A stretch of 64,000 nt of DNA from CAZCJU01 sp964562175 (GTDB lineage: Bacteria > Bacillota > Clostridia > Oscillospirales > CAG-272), in NCBI GenBank assembly GCA_964562175.1, contig CAZLRV010000007.1:1-64000 (forward strand). The letters run 5' to 3'. Both the position numbers and the translations under genes were made by a program. Positions 52,079-60,767 of the stretch are shown here, one piece after another; within the stretch, counting starts at the first letter, position 1; every line of letters begins with the position of its first letter. The notes under the pieces are model-generated. The model was not told the DNA's origin. It saw only the letters and a list, made by a program, of their open reading frames with translations, and did not search any database.

Positions 52079-53314
52079 ATGAGTGAAATAAAGGATATTT
52101 CCCTTGCCCAATCGGGCAGAGATAAAATAGCGTGGGTTGCGGACCATATGCCCGTGCTCAACATAATTAAAGAAGATTTCGAAAAAACAAAGCCGTTTGA
52201 CGGCGTTAAGATATCAATGTCAATACATCTTGAGGCAAAGACCGCATATCTTGCGAGGGTATTGCGTGCCGGCGGTGCAAGCGTGTGCGTTACGGGCTGT
52301 AATCCTCTTTCGACTCAGGACGATGTAGCCGCCGCACTTGCCGATGAGGGCTTTGAGGTGAATGCTTACCGAGGGGTTGACGAAAAAACATATCAAAAGC
52401 ATCTTATCGCCACACTTGAACATAAGCCGGAGCTTATAATCGACGACGGCGGTGATTTTACACAGCTGCTTCATTCCTCATGTAAGCACCTCGCAGATGA
52501 CATTATCGGCGGTTGCGAGGAAACGACTACGGGTATACGCCGTCTTGCCGCAAGAGAACGTCGCGGAGAGCTTAATTACACCATGATAGACGTAAACGAT
52601 GCCGACTGCAAGCACCTTTTCGATAACAGATACGGCACGGGACAATCGACGCTCGACGGAATAATGAACAGCACAAATCTTATGATAGCCGGCAAGACCG
52701 TTGTCGTTGCGGGCTACGGCTGGTGCGGCAAGGGCTTTGCAATGCGTGCAAGAGGTATGGGCGGTATAGTAATCGTTACCGAGATAGACCCGGTGCGTGC
52801 AATTGAGGCTCGTATGGACGGCTTTTCGGTAATGACCATGGACGATGCCGCACCGCTCGGCGATATATTCGTTACCTTGACAGGTTGTTGCGATGTTATA
52901 AGCAAGCGTCATTTTGAGGTGATGAAAAACGGTGTTCTGCTTGCAAACTCCGGACACTTTGACGTTGAGATAGACAGGGAGGCATTGACACAGCTTGCCG
53001 ATGAGGTATTTTACAGAAAGCCCAATATCATGGGCTACAGAATGAAAGACGGGCGAGTGCTTAATCTTTTGGCAGAGGGACGGCTCGTAAATCTTGCCGC
53101 CGGCAACGGGCACCCGGCTGAAATTATGGATATGTCGTTTTCAATACAATCAAAGAGCCTTGAATATTTGATAAAAACAAAGGGTACGCTTGAAAACAAG
53201 CTCTACCCCGTTCCCCGTGAGGCGGATCTGTTCGTTGCACGTGCGAAGCTTAGTGCAATGGGCTCAACGATAGACGAGCTTACCGAAAAACAACGTGCGT
53301 ATTATTTCGGTTGA
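52079..53314 (+). CDS. ahcY: Adenosylhomocysteinase
   Basis: A 411-residue NAD-dependent hydrolase that splits S-adenosylhomocysteine to adenosine and homocysteine, recycling the product of methyltransferases. SIHLEAKTAYLARVL, GCNPLSTQDDVAAAL, EETTTGIRRL and the NAD motif VVAGYGWCGKGFAMRARGMG are diagnostic. The length matches the short form of Thermotoga and many Firmicutes. GGAGCG precedes the ATG. First gene of an apparent ahcY-nth-rarA-phospholipase-like operon. Confidence 0.96.
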   Translation: MSEIKDISLAQSGRDKIAWVADHMPVLNIIKEDFEKTKPFDGVKISMSIHLEAKTAYLARVLRAGGASVCVTGCNPLSTQDDVAAALADEGFEVNAYRGVDEKTYQKHLIATLEHKPELIIDDGGDFTQLLHSSCKHLADDIIGGCEETTTGIRRLAARERRGELNYTMIDVNDADCKHLFDNRYGTGQSTLDGIMNSTNLMIAGKTVVVAGYGWCGKGFAMRARGMGGIVIVTEIDPVRAIEARMDGFSVMTMDDAAPLGDIFVTLTGCCDVISKRHFEVMKNGVLLANSGHFDVEIDREALTQLADEVFYRKPNIMGYRMKDGRVLNLLAEGRLVNLAAGNGHPAEIMDMSFSIQSKSLEYLIKTKGTLENKLYPVPREADLFVARAKLSAMGSTIDELTEKQRAYYFG

Positions 53315-53315
53315 T

Positions 53316-53966
53316 ATGACAAAGGAAGAAAAAGCGATACATATATGTCGGCTCTTGAAAGATATCTACCCGAATGCCGAATGCACCTTGCAGTACGGCT
53401 CAGACCCGTGGCGTTTGCTTGTAATGGGTATTCTCTCGGCACAATGCACCGACAAGCGTGTAAACGAGGTATGCATTGAGCTGTTTAAAAGCTTTCCCAC
53501 CCCCGAGCGTATGTCATGCGGTGATATCTCCGAAATAGAACGGCTTATATTCGCCTGCGGACTTTACAAGACAAAGGCAAAAAACATCAAGGAAGCCTCA
53601 TATCGCATATGCAATACGTTCGGCGGCAAGGTTCCGGACACCATGGAGCAGCTGCTTACCTTGCCCGGAGTCGGCAGGAAGATCGCAAATTTGATACTCG
53701 GCGATATATACGGCAAGCCAGCCATAGTCGCTGATACGCATTGTATCAGGATATCCGCTCGTCTTGGGCTGAGCAGTGACGACGGGGAACGTGCTTCCGC
53801 ACTTTTGACAGAACGCCGTCTTGCCGCACTTGTTCCGCCGAGTGAGAGCAGTGAGCTCTGCCACAGGATAGTGCAGTTCGGACGTGACATATGTTCATCG
53901 GCAGACCCAAAATGCGAAAAATGCCCGTTTTCAAATATTTGTATATATTATAAGCATATTTCTTAA
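53316..53966 (+). CDS. nth: Endonuclease III
   Basis: A 216-residue DNA glycosylase/AP lyase for oxidised pyrimidines. The helix-hairpin-helix LPGVGRKIANLIL carries the catalytic lysine. The catalytic Asp is in VADTHCIRISARLGL. The [4Fe-4S] loop is C-x6-C-x2-C-x5-C at the C-terminus (CSSADPKCEKCPFSNIC). The ATG lies 1 bp after the ahcY stop; a GTG 7 codons earlier is an alternative, and neither has a strong binding site, so coupling to ahcY is likely. Confidence 0.94.
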   Translation: MTKEEKAIHICRLLKDIYPNAECTLQYGSDPWRLLVMGILSAQCTDKRVNEVCIELFKSFPTPERMSCGDISEIERLIFACGLYKTKAKNIKEASYRICNTFGGKVPDTMEQLLTLPGVGRKIANLILGDIYGKPAIVADTHCIRISARLGLSSDDGERASALLTERRLAALVPPSESSELCHRIVQFGRDICSSADPKCEKCPFSNICIYYKHIS

Positions 53967-53993
53967 ACGATAAGAAAGGAACGGTAAAGGACA

Positions 53994-55250
53994 ATGCTGA
54001 TACGTCCTCTCGCCGACAGGCTTCGCCCGACGGAATTTGATGATATTGCCGGTCAAAAAAAGCTATTCGGCAAAAACGGTTCTCTCAGGCGCATGGTCGA
54101 ATCGGGTCATATCACAAATATGATATTTTACGGCCCGCCCGGAACGGGAAAAACGACCGCCGCAAATATTATTGCTCAAAAATCCAATATGGTACTGCAC
54201 AAGCTAAACGCAACTACGGCATCAATATCCGACATTAAAGAAATAACCTCGCAGACCGACAGCTTTTTAGGCTCCGGCGGTATACTGCTCTATTTGGATG
54301 AGATACAATATTTTAACAAGAAACAACAGCAAACTCTGCTTGAATACATGGAGGACGGCAGAATAACGCTTATAGCCTCCACCACCGAAAATCCGTTTTT
54401 CAGCATTTACGGTGCTATTATCTCCCGTTCTGCCGTATTCGAATTTCGTCCCGTTCAGCCGAAAGACTGTGTACCGTGTCTGCGGCGTGCATTGTCAGTG
54501 CTTAACAACGAGAACGGAAAGAATATCAAGTGTGAGGACGATGTATTTGAGTATATAGCCAAGCTGTGCGGCGGTGATGTTCGCCACTCTATGGGTCTGC
54601 TTGAGCATATGTATTTTGCCTCCGACGGTGAGATCACCGTTTCTCTCGCAAACGAGTTTATTCCCGAAGCGATGCGCGGAATAAGCACGTTTTCGAAAGA
54701 GGGCGACGACCATTACGACCTGCTCTCCGCACTTCAAAAATCAATACGCGGCTCCGATCCCGATGCGACGGTGTTTTATTTGGCACGCCTGTTGTGTGCC
54801 GGCGAGCTTCTGTCGGTATGCCGTCGCCTTCAGGTCATAGCCTCCGAGGATATCGGCTTGGCGTATCCCATGGCGGCTGCTATAGTGCGTGCGTGCTGTG
54901 AGTCGGCACTCGACCTCGGTCTGCCCGAGGCGAGAATACCGTTGGCAAACGCCGCCGTTACTCTTGCAACCGCACCTAAATCGGTAACGGCACTTGAGGC
55001 ACTCGACCTTGCCATGGAGGATGTAAAAGCGGGACGCGGCAAGGATATTCCGGCACACCTGCGTGACAGTCATTACGAGGGTGCCTCGACTCTCGGTCAC
55101 GGCACGAGCTATAAATATCCGCACGCATACAAGAACGATTATGTTGCTCAAAGGTATCTGCCGGAGGACGTGGCAAACAGACAGTACTATAAATACGGCA
55201 CGAACAAAACGGAGCAAAGTGCCAAAGCATATTGGGATAAGATCAAATAA
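53994..55250 (+). CDS. rarA: Replication-associated recombination protein RarA (MgsA)
   Basis: A 418-residue AAA+ ATPase of the clamp-loader-like family acting at stalled replication forks. Walker A is GPPGTGKTT, Walker B ILLYLDEIQYF, and sensor 1 LIASTTENP. The C-terminal MgsA domain includes LARLLCAGELLSVCRRLQVIASEDIGLAYP and YKYPHAYKNDYVAQRYLP. AAAGGAACGG precedes the ATG. Confidence 0.95.
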   Translation: MLIRPLADRLRPTEFDDIAGQKKLFGKNGSLRRMVESGHITNMIFYGPPGTGKTTAANIIAQKSNMVLHKLNATTASISDIKEITSQTDSFLGSGGILLYLDEIQYFNKKQQQTLLEYMEDGRITLIASTTENPFFSIYGAIISRSAVFEFRPVQPKDCVPCLRRALSVLNNENGKNIKCEDDVFEYIAKLCGGDVRHSMGLLEHMYFASDGEITVSLANEFIPEAMRGISTFSKEGDDHYDLLSALQKSIRGSDPDATVFYLARLLCAGELLSVCRRLQVIASEDIGLAYPMAAAIVRACCESALDLGLPEARIPLANAAVTLATAPKSVTALEALDLAMEDVKAGRGKDIPAHLRDSHYEGASTLGHGTSYKYPHAYKNDYVAQRYLPEDVANRQYYKYGTNKTEQSAKAYWDKIK

Positions 55251-55262
55251 AGGAGATATGAT

Positions 55263-55847
55263 ATGCCGTCGGCTATGATACACTTAAAAACGGCACTCGA
55301 ATACAAAAGCGACGCTTCCCCTCTTTTTCTGATAGGAAACCTCGCTCCGGATTGTCGTGATATACGTGAGCTTAAGGACGTATCGCACTTCAGAAGCTCG
55401 CCCGACCGCACGGGAGATCTGCGCCGTTTGCGTGATCGAACAGACAAAAGCGACCCGTTCGATTTCGGAATACTTTTACATTTATTTTTGGATTACAAAT
55501 GGGACTATATAACGGAGCATGATTACAGATCGGTGTTTTTCAAGGACGGTACATTTGCTTTTCTGTATTACAGAGAGCAGATAACACGTGCGACATCGTA
55601 CATTTACAACCACACGCAAGGCTCCGATGAGCTGTGGCGCACCTTATGCTCGGTATCCGAAGCCGATTACGATACACACCCCGAATTTCCTTCCTCCGAT
55701 ATCAGAGAGTTTCTTTTGAGAAACGCAAAATGGAATGCGGAAACGAAGCTACCCGCCTCCGATATATTCACCCCCGAATACGTCGATGAGTTTATCAAAA
55801 GATCGGCACTTGCCTTTGCCGATTTTCTGCAATACGATATATTATAA
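55263..55847 (+). CDS. Zinc-dependent phospholipase C-like protein
   Basis: A 194-residue helical protein with the His/Asp pattern of the zinc-dependent phospholipase C/S1-P1 nuclease-like family. It has MPSAMIHLKTALEY at the N-terminus, LIGNLAPDCRD, VSHFRSS, and FGILLHLFLDYKWDYIT. Unlike secreted enzymes it has no signal peptide, and it is smaller than classic phospholipase C; enzymatic activity is not shown. AAAGGAG precedes the ATG, 12 bp after rarA. Its last five codons including the stop are exactly duplicated after the stop. Confidence 0.7.
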   Translation: MPSAMIHLKTALEYKSDASPLFLIGNLAPDCRDIRELKDVSHFRSSPDRTGDLRRLRDRTDKSDPFDFGILLHLFLDYKWDYITEHDYRSVFFKDGTFAFLYYREQITRATSYIYNHTQGSDELWRTLCSVSEADYDTHPEFPSSDIREFLLRNAKWNAETKLPASDIFTPEYVDEFIKRSALAFADFLQYDIL

Positions 55848-55862
55848 TACGATATATTATAA
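55833..55862 (+). repeat. Exact 15-bp tandem duplication spanning a stop codon
   Basis: TACGATATATTATAA occurs twice in a row; the first copy ends the phospholipase-like gene, the second lies outside it. Confidence 0.95.
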
Positions 55863-55910
55863 AGCAATCTCGCCGATACGATGTCAGCGTATCGGCGAGA
55901 TTGCTTATTT
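55863..55910. terminator. Terminator of the ahcY operon (bidirectional)
   Basis: AGCAATCTCGCCGATACG pairs perfectly with CGTATCGGCGAGATTGCT over 18 bp, loop of 7, then TATTT on plus. Confidence 0.9.
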
Positions 55911-57030
55911 ACAGGCTGTCAAGCTCAGCCTCAAGCCTTTTCAGGTCATCCGTTATCTTTATCTTTTGCGGACATAGTGCTTCACATCTGCCGCAGGCGA
56001 TACAGTTTTTCGGCTTTGTGCTTTCATCCGTATCGTTTTGCCATTTGCTTTTCGTTGCCGCCTTGTTATCGAACATTCCGTACTTGTTCCACAGTGCAAA
56101 GCTCGACGGAATATTTACACCCTGCGGGCACGGCATACAATATCCACAGCCCGTACAGCCGTTTTTAACACGTGACAAGAACATACGCTTTGCCTCATCT
56201 ATCACCGCATGCTCCGTGTCATCAAGCGGCTTGAAATCGGCAAAGGTCGATACATTCTCCTCCACCTGCTCCATGGTAGACATACCCGACAGAACCGTCA
56301 GCACTCCGTCAAGACTGCCCGCCCATCTTATGGCAAGGCTCGGTGCGGTGCTTGAGGCTTTTTCGGCAAACAGCCTTGATATTTCATCGGGTACGCTCGC
56401 AAGCGTGCCGCCCTTTATCGGTTCCATTACGATAACCGGCGTGTTTCTGCTTCGAGCAAGCTCATAGCCGCGCAGACCCGCCTGAATATCCGTATCCATA
56501 TAATTCAGCTGTAGCTGGCAAAAATCCCAATCCTTATAGGTTATTATCTTTTCAAACGCCTCATAGGAATCGTGGAACGAAAAGCCAAGATATTTTATAA
56601 GCCCGCGGCGCTTGTATTCCTCAAGCAGCTCAAGCACGCCGAGGGTGACCATTTTTTCGAATTTCGCTCCGCTGAGTGAATGGAGCAGATAAAGATCCAC
56701 ATAGCCGCATTTCAGCTTTTCAAGCTGTTGTGCGAATATGCGCTTTGCATCCTCAACGCTCTCGACCTGCCAGCAAGGGAGCTTTGTCGCAATATTGTAT
56801 GTTTCCCTATCGTATTTTGACAGGTACTCGCCCATAAATTCCTCGCTTTCCCCGTTATGATACGGGTGAGCGGTATCAAAATAGTTCACACCGCAACGGT
56901 ATGCGTGGTCGAGCATTGCCGTTGCCTTCTCTCGGTCTATTTTACCCTCGCCGTTCAGCGGAAAACGCATACAGCCGAAGCCGAGCAGTGATATCTGCCG
57001 TTTTATTTTATCAAATCCTCTGTAATACAT
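55909..57030 (-). CDS. Aldo/keto reductase with C-terminal ferredoxin domain
   Basis: A 373-residue oxidoreductase. The AKR barrel has NYFDTAHPYHNGESEEF (catalytic Asp and Tyr), IATKLPCW (Lys) and DLYLLHSLSG (His). The C-terminal part binds two [4Fe-4S] clusters: CTGCGYCMPCPQGVNIP and CIACGRCEALCPQKI. Such fusions are common in Clostridia; the substrate is unknown. The ATG with GTGAGG upstream is preferred over a GTG four codons earlier. Confidence 0.92.
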   Translation of the reverse strand: MYYRGFDKIKRQISLLGFGCMRFPLNGEGKIDREKATAMLDHAYRCGVNYFDTAHPYHNGESEEFMGEYLSKYDRETYNIATKLPCWQVESVEDAKRIFAQQLEKLKCGYVDLYLLHSLSGAKFEKMVTLGVLELLEEYKRRGLIKYLGFSFHDSYEAFEKIITYKDWDFCQLQLNYMDTDIQAGLRGYELARSRNTPVIVMEPIKGGTLASVPDEISRLFAEKASSTAPSLAIRWAGSLDGVLTVLSGMSTMEQVEENVSTFADFKPLDDTEHAVIDEAKRMFLSRVKNGCTGCGYCMPCPQGVNIPSSFALWNKYGMFDNKAATKSKWQNDTDESTKPKNCIACGRCEALCPQKIKITDDLKRLEAELDSL

Positions 57031-57052
57031 ATCATACCTCACTTTTTCATAT

Positions 57053-57081
57053 ATATTACCATAAATACGGATTTTTGTCTA
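57053..57081 (-). promoter_or_regulatory. Promoter of the aldo/keto reductase gene
   Basis: TAGACA, 17 bp, TAATAT on the minus strand. Confidence 0.55.
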
Positions 57082-57137
57082 TAGTATTCGGGTAAAAAAA
57101 TCAAATTGATATTTTTTAATATTTTCGGAGAAAACTG

Positions 57138-57166
57138 TTGAAATTTGCTCGGTTTTATGGTATACT
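57138..57166 (+). promoter_or_regulatory. Promoter of the acyltransferase-fold/FNT operon
   Basis: TTGAAA, 17 bp, TATACT. Confidence 0.7.
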
Positions 57167-57233
57167 GTATTTTATAGTACAAAATCAATGCTTTTAAGCT
57201 ATGACGCAAATAAACATAAAGGAAGCTATGCCA

Positions 57234-58076
57234 ATGAGACGGGACGGAAAAAGAATCAAGAACGCAGATCCGATGTATACGGTAGCGGCTTATGTAATGG
57301 ACAAACGAGTAGATGCAATGAATTACATAACGGTGGATATACCCGTTGAGCCTATGCAGAACTATATAAACGCCAAGCGAAAGGACGATATCATAATATC
57401 GCACATGGCGCTTATCATTTGTGCATATCTCCGCACCTCTACCGAGTTCCCCGCTTTGAACAGATTCGTCGTAAACAAAAAGATATATACCAGAAACGAG
57501 TTTTGTGTCGGAATGGTCGTGCTTAAGCCGGGAGATACGGAGGGCCACGGCACGATGTCAAAGGTATATTTCGAGCCGACGGATACGATATTCGATGTTC
57601 AGAGAAAAATAGACGAATATATTGAAAAGAACCGTGCCGCAGGTTCAACAAACTCGACCGATAATATGATAAAAACACTGCTGAAAATACCCGGTCTGTG
57701 CAACTTCGGTGTCGGATTTTTCAAGTTTTTAGATAAGCACGGACTCATGCCGAAATCCGTTATCGATCTCAGTCCCTTTCATGCTACCTTCTCGATAACC
57801 AATTTGGCAAGCATAAGAACAAATCATATTTATCACCACATATACGAATTCGGCACGACGAGCTTATTTATCTCCATGGGCAACATGAGATATGTTCCGA
57901 AGCTCCACCACGGCGAGATAATGCTTGAAAAATGTCTGCCTCTCGGTATAGTTATGGATGAAAGAATATGCTCAGGCTCGTATTTTGCCGCCGTTTTCAA
58001 GAAACTAAGCTCCTATTTGAAGGACCCGACCTTGCTTGAGGTACCGCCGGAAAAAATACTGCATGACGAGGTATAA
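57234..58076 (+). CDS. Stand-alone 2-oxoacid dehydrogenase E2/CAT-fold protein with altered active site
   Basis: A 280-residue protein resembling the catalytic domain of dihydrolipoyl acyltransferases and chloramphenicol acetyltransferase. It has no lipoyl or subunit-binding domain. The fold shows in ISHMALIICAYLRTSTEFPALNRFV and FSITNLASIRTNHIYHH. The usual C-terminal DHRxxDG reads DERICSG here, so the catalytic His is Glu and the following Asp is Ser. It is probably inactive in the classic sense or uses another chemistry. The ATG beginning MRRDGK has GGAAG 8 nt upstream. It is followed 1 bp later by the FNT gene. Confidence 0.7.
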   Translation: MRRDGKRIKNADPMYTVAAYVMDKRVDAMNYITVDIPVEPMQNYINAKRKDDIIISHMALIICAYLRTSTEFPALNRFVVNKKIYTRNEFCVGMVVLKPGDTEGHGTMSKVYFEPTDTIFDVQRKIDEYIEKNRAAGSTNSTDNMIKTLLKIPGLCNFGVGFFKFLDKHGLMPKSVIDLSPFHATFSITNLASIRTNHIYHHIYEFGTTSLFISMGNMRYVPKLHHGEIMLEKCLPLGIVMDERICSGSYFAAVFKKLSSYLKDPTLLEVPPEKILHDEV

Positions 58077-58077
58077 A

Positions 58078-58707
58078 ATGAAAGCTTTAAAGGATCTTCT
58101 ATATGCCGTTTTGGCAGGTGTGTTTATAAGCATCGGCGGCTGTGTGTTTCTCAGCTGCGAAAACAAGGTCGTGGGCGCACTGCTATTTACGATAGGTCTG
58201 TTTGTTATCGTCACAAACGGCTTTAATCTGTTCACCGGCAAGGTCTGCTACGTTTTCGATAATCCCGTATCATACATATTCACCTGTGCGTTGATATGGC
58301 TCGGAAATCTTATCGGTACATTTGCCGCCGCCGAAGCTCTTTTGCTCACACGCATCGGCAATGTTATAAGCGAGAAAGCGAAAACGATATGTAACGCAAA
58401 GACCGATGACGGTTATTTGAGTCTGTTTATTCTCGGTTTTTTCTGCAATATACTGATATATGTTGCCGTTGACGGCTACAAGAACAACAAAAGCGACCTC
58501 GGCAAATATCTGTCGCTGTTTTTCGGAGTTTCCGTATTTATATTATGCTCCTTTGAGCATTGCGTTGCGGATATGTTCTATTTCACCGTGGCGCGTGCAT
58601 GGGATGTGGATTCTCTGCTCGCACTGCTTGTGATAACGCTCGGCAACATACTCGGCGGTATATTCATTCCTCTTTGCAAAAAATTGCACGATACAAAAAG
58701 TAAATAA
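58078..58707 (+). CDS. Formate/nitrite transporter (FNT) family channel
   Basis: A 209-residue membrane protein with six helices, short for an FNT (usually 260-290). The family signature near helix 5 is FEHCVADMFYF, and GLFVIVTNGFNLFTGKV matches the helix 2 region. FNT proteins pass formate, nitrite, hydrosulfide or short organic acids with protons. GAGG precedes the ATG. Direct coupling to an acyltransferase-fold gene is unusual. Confidence 0.85.
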   Translation: MKALKDLLYAVLAGVFISIGGCVFLSCENKVVGALLFTIGLFVIVTNGFNLFTGKVCYVFDNPVSYIFTCALIWLGNLIGTFAAAEALLLTRIGNVISEKAKTICNAKTDDGYLSLFILGFFCNILIYVAVDGYKNNKSDLGKYLSLFFGVSVFILCSFEHCVADMFYFTVARAWDVDSLLALLVITLGNILGGIFIPLCKKLHDTKSK

Positions 58708-58713
58708 AGGTCT

Positions 58714-58750
58714 CGCCCGTTTACGTAAAACGCAAACGGGCAATTCTTTA
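58714..58750. terminator. Terminator after the FNT gene
   Basis: GCCCGTTT pairs with AAACGGGC, then AATTCTTTA, between convergent genes. Confidence 0.7.
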
Positions 58751-59743
58751 ATCAAAATAATACTCTTTGTACCATTCGGCAAACCTTGCAAGTCCGACAC
58801 GCAAAGGCGTTGAGGGCTTAAAACCGAAATCACGCTCAAGCTCGGAGGTGTCGGCATACGTTTGGTATACATCACCGGGTTGCATCGGCAAAAGCTCCTT
58901 TTCGGCAGGGGCTTTTATTATTCCCTCTTTCATCAAGCATTCCTCAAGAATACTTACGAAATTCATCAGATCCTCCGGGCTGTTGTTTCCTATGTTATAG
59001 ACCTTATATCTTACCCCGTCCTCTGTCACATCGGGTACTTTGCCCATAACATTCACTATTCCGGTAACTATATCATCGATATATGTAAAATCTCGCTTCA
59101 TGTCGCCGTAGTTGAATATCTGAATTTTCTCACCCTTGACAAGCTTATTTGTGAAGCCGAAATATGCCATGTCGGGTCTGCCATACGGTCCGTACACCGT
59201 GAAAAATCTTAAGCCGGTGCATGGAATACCGTAAAGCTTTGAATAAGCGTGAGCCATAAGCTCGTTGGATTTTTTCGTTGCGGCGTAAAGGCTGACCGGA
59301 TTATCGACCTTATCCTCCGTCGAATACGGAACTTTTTTATTCGTACCGTAAACGGATGAAGATGAAGCATATACCAAATGCCCGACGGGATAATGGCGGC
59401 AAGCCTCAAGAATATTAAAAAAACCGATAATATTAGAGCTGATGTACGCCTGCGGATTCGTTATAGAATATCTGACACCTGCCTGTGCCGCCAAATTGAC
59501 AACGACATCAAAGCCGCCCTCTTGCTCAAATACGCCGTCAAGCTCGGCTTTATTTGATATATCGAGCTTAATAAACTCAAATTTTTCATATTTCTCCAAG
59601 GTCTTGAGTCTGGCATATTTCAAATTAACGTCATAATAGTCGTTCAAATTGTCAACTCCGATAACACACTGCCCGTCATCAAGAAGGCGTCGGCAAAGGT
59701 ACGAGCCTATAAACCCCGCCGCACCTGTTACAAGTATCTTCAT
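58748..59743 (-). CDS. UDP-glucuronate 4-epimerase
   Basis: A 331-residue short-chain dehydrogenase-type epimerase. The NAD motif is VTGAAGFIGSYLCRRL. GVDNLNDYYDVNLKYARL and AAQAGVRYSITNPQAYISSN are hallmarks of UDP-glucuronate 4-epimerases (GAE/Cap1J group). The catalytic YxxxK is in YAATKKSNE, and RFFTVYGPYGRPDMA follows. It would convert UDP-glucuronate from Ugd to UDP-galacturonate. Last gene of the glycan locus on the minus strand. Confidence 0.9.
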   Translation of the reverse strand: MKILVTGAAGFIGSYLCRRLLDDGQCVIGVDNLNDYYDVNLKYARLKTLEKYEKFEFIKLDISNKAELDGVFEQEGGFDVVVNLAAQAGVRYSITNPQAYISSNIIGFFNILEACRHYPVGHLVYASSSSVYGTNKKVPYSTEDKVDNPVSLYAATKKSNELMAHAYSKLYGIPCTGLRFFTVYGPYGRPDMAYFGFTNKLVKGEKIQIFNYGDMKRDFTYIDDIVTGIVNVMGKVPDVTEDGVRYKVYNIGNNSPEDLMNFVSILEECLMKEGIIKAPAEKELLPMQPGDVYQTYADTSELERDFGFKPSTPLRVGLARFAEWYKEYYFD

Positions 59744-59810
59744 ATTTGCCTCCTTATATTTAATTTGTGTACTTAAAGCACTGCTTTTGAATATCTCATT
59801 TGTTTGTCGG

Positions 59811-60761
59811 TCATATATATTTTTTCAGCTTCATAAACAGCTTTGGCGAAATTTTGTATATCAGCACGTAGATCCTCGAACGCATTGGAAAATGCTTATT
59901 TGTTCTGTTCCTTTTGGATATATCAAATATCAGCTCATCAAGCACACCGTTATAGCGTACCGAAAGCTTTGCGGCGTTTCTTACCGTGTAATTAAACCAT
60001 ATTCTTGCAAGCTTCGCCTCGCCTATTTGCCCTAAAAATTCCGCTCTTTCGGCAAATGCCAAAAATCTGTCTCTCTCCCTCAATGGGTCTTTACTGTGCA
60101 TGATACTGTCCGGCCTTTGATAATATGCATACATAACACTGTCCGAGATCACGACCTTATTTGCCTCATACAGCATTTTATGTGCCACAGCCTCATCCTC
60201 ACGGACTCTTCCCACGGGAAACGGAAAACTTGCGGCTATCCCGCGTTTTATTAGCTTAGCATATGCTTCAACAAAAGCACATTTTGTCGGTTTGAAATTG
60301 CACAGCTTCAAGCAAGCTTCATATCCACTAAGCACCTCTACGGTCTCGCCACAACTTCTCGAAAACTCCGCATCGTCACCGTGCGTAATTACATATCTAC
60401 ATATACTTATATCGGCATTATATTCCTTTACCGCTTGATATAAACATTCAATGTAGTCGGATGAAATATAGTCATCGGAATCGACAAATGCTATCCACTC
60501 ACCGCATGAATGCTCAACACCCGTGTTTCTTGCCGAAGAAAGTCCGCCGTTTTCTTTATGTATTACAAGTACCCTGCTGTCTGCTTTTGCGTACTCATCA
60601 CACATTTCCCCGCAGTTATCGGGTGAGCCGTCATCGACAAGTATGATTTCAATGTTTTCGTATGTTTGGGCTATGACGCTGTCAACGCACCTTTTCAGAT
60701 ATTTTTCTACCTTATATACCGGGATTATTACCGAAATGAGCGATTCTTCTTTGTTTTTCAT
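59811..60761 (-). CDS. Family 2 glycosyltransferase (copy C)
   Basis: A 316-residue GT-A enzyme, transferring a sugar from a nucleotide sugar to a growing surface glycan. VIIPVYKVEKYLKRCVDSVI and ILVDDGSPDNC are the nucleotide-binding parts. FVDSDDYISSDYIECLY holds the DXD-like metal site. A conserved FPVGRVREDEAVAHKMLYEA follows. The N-terminal 110 residues closely match the next two genes; the rest differs, presumably setting specificity. It ends in a basic C-terminal stretch. Confidence 0.92.
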   Translation of the reverse strand: MKNKEESLISVIIPVYKVEKYLKRCVDSVIAQTYENIEIILVDDGSPDNCGEMCDEYAKADSRVLVIHKENGGLSSARNTGVEHSCGEWIAFVDSDDYISSDYIECLYQAVKEYNADISICRYVITHGDDAEFSRSCGETVEVLSGYEACLKLCNFKPTKCAFVEAYAKLIKRGIAASFPFPVGRVREDEAVAHKMLYEANKVVISDSVMYAYYQRPDSIMHSKDPLRERDRFLAFAERAEFLGQIGEAKLARIWFNYTVRNAAKLSVRYNGVLDELIFDISKRNRTNKHFPMRSRIYVLIYKISPKLFMKLKKYI

Positions 60762-60767
60762 TGCGAC

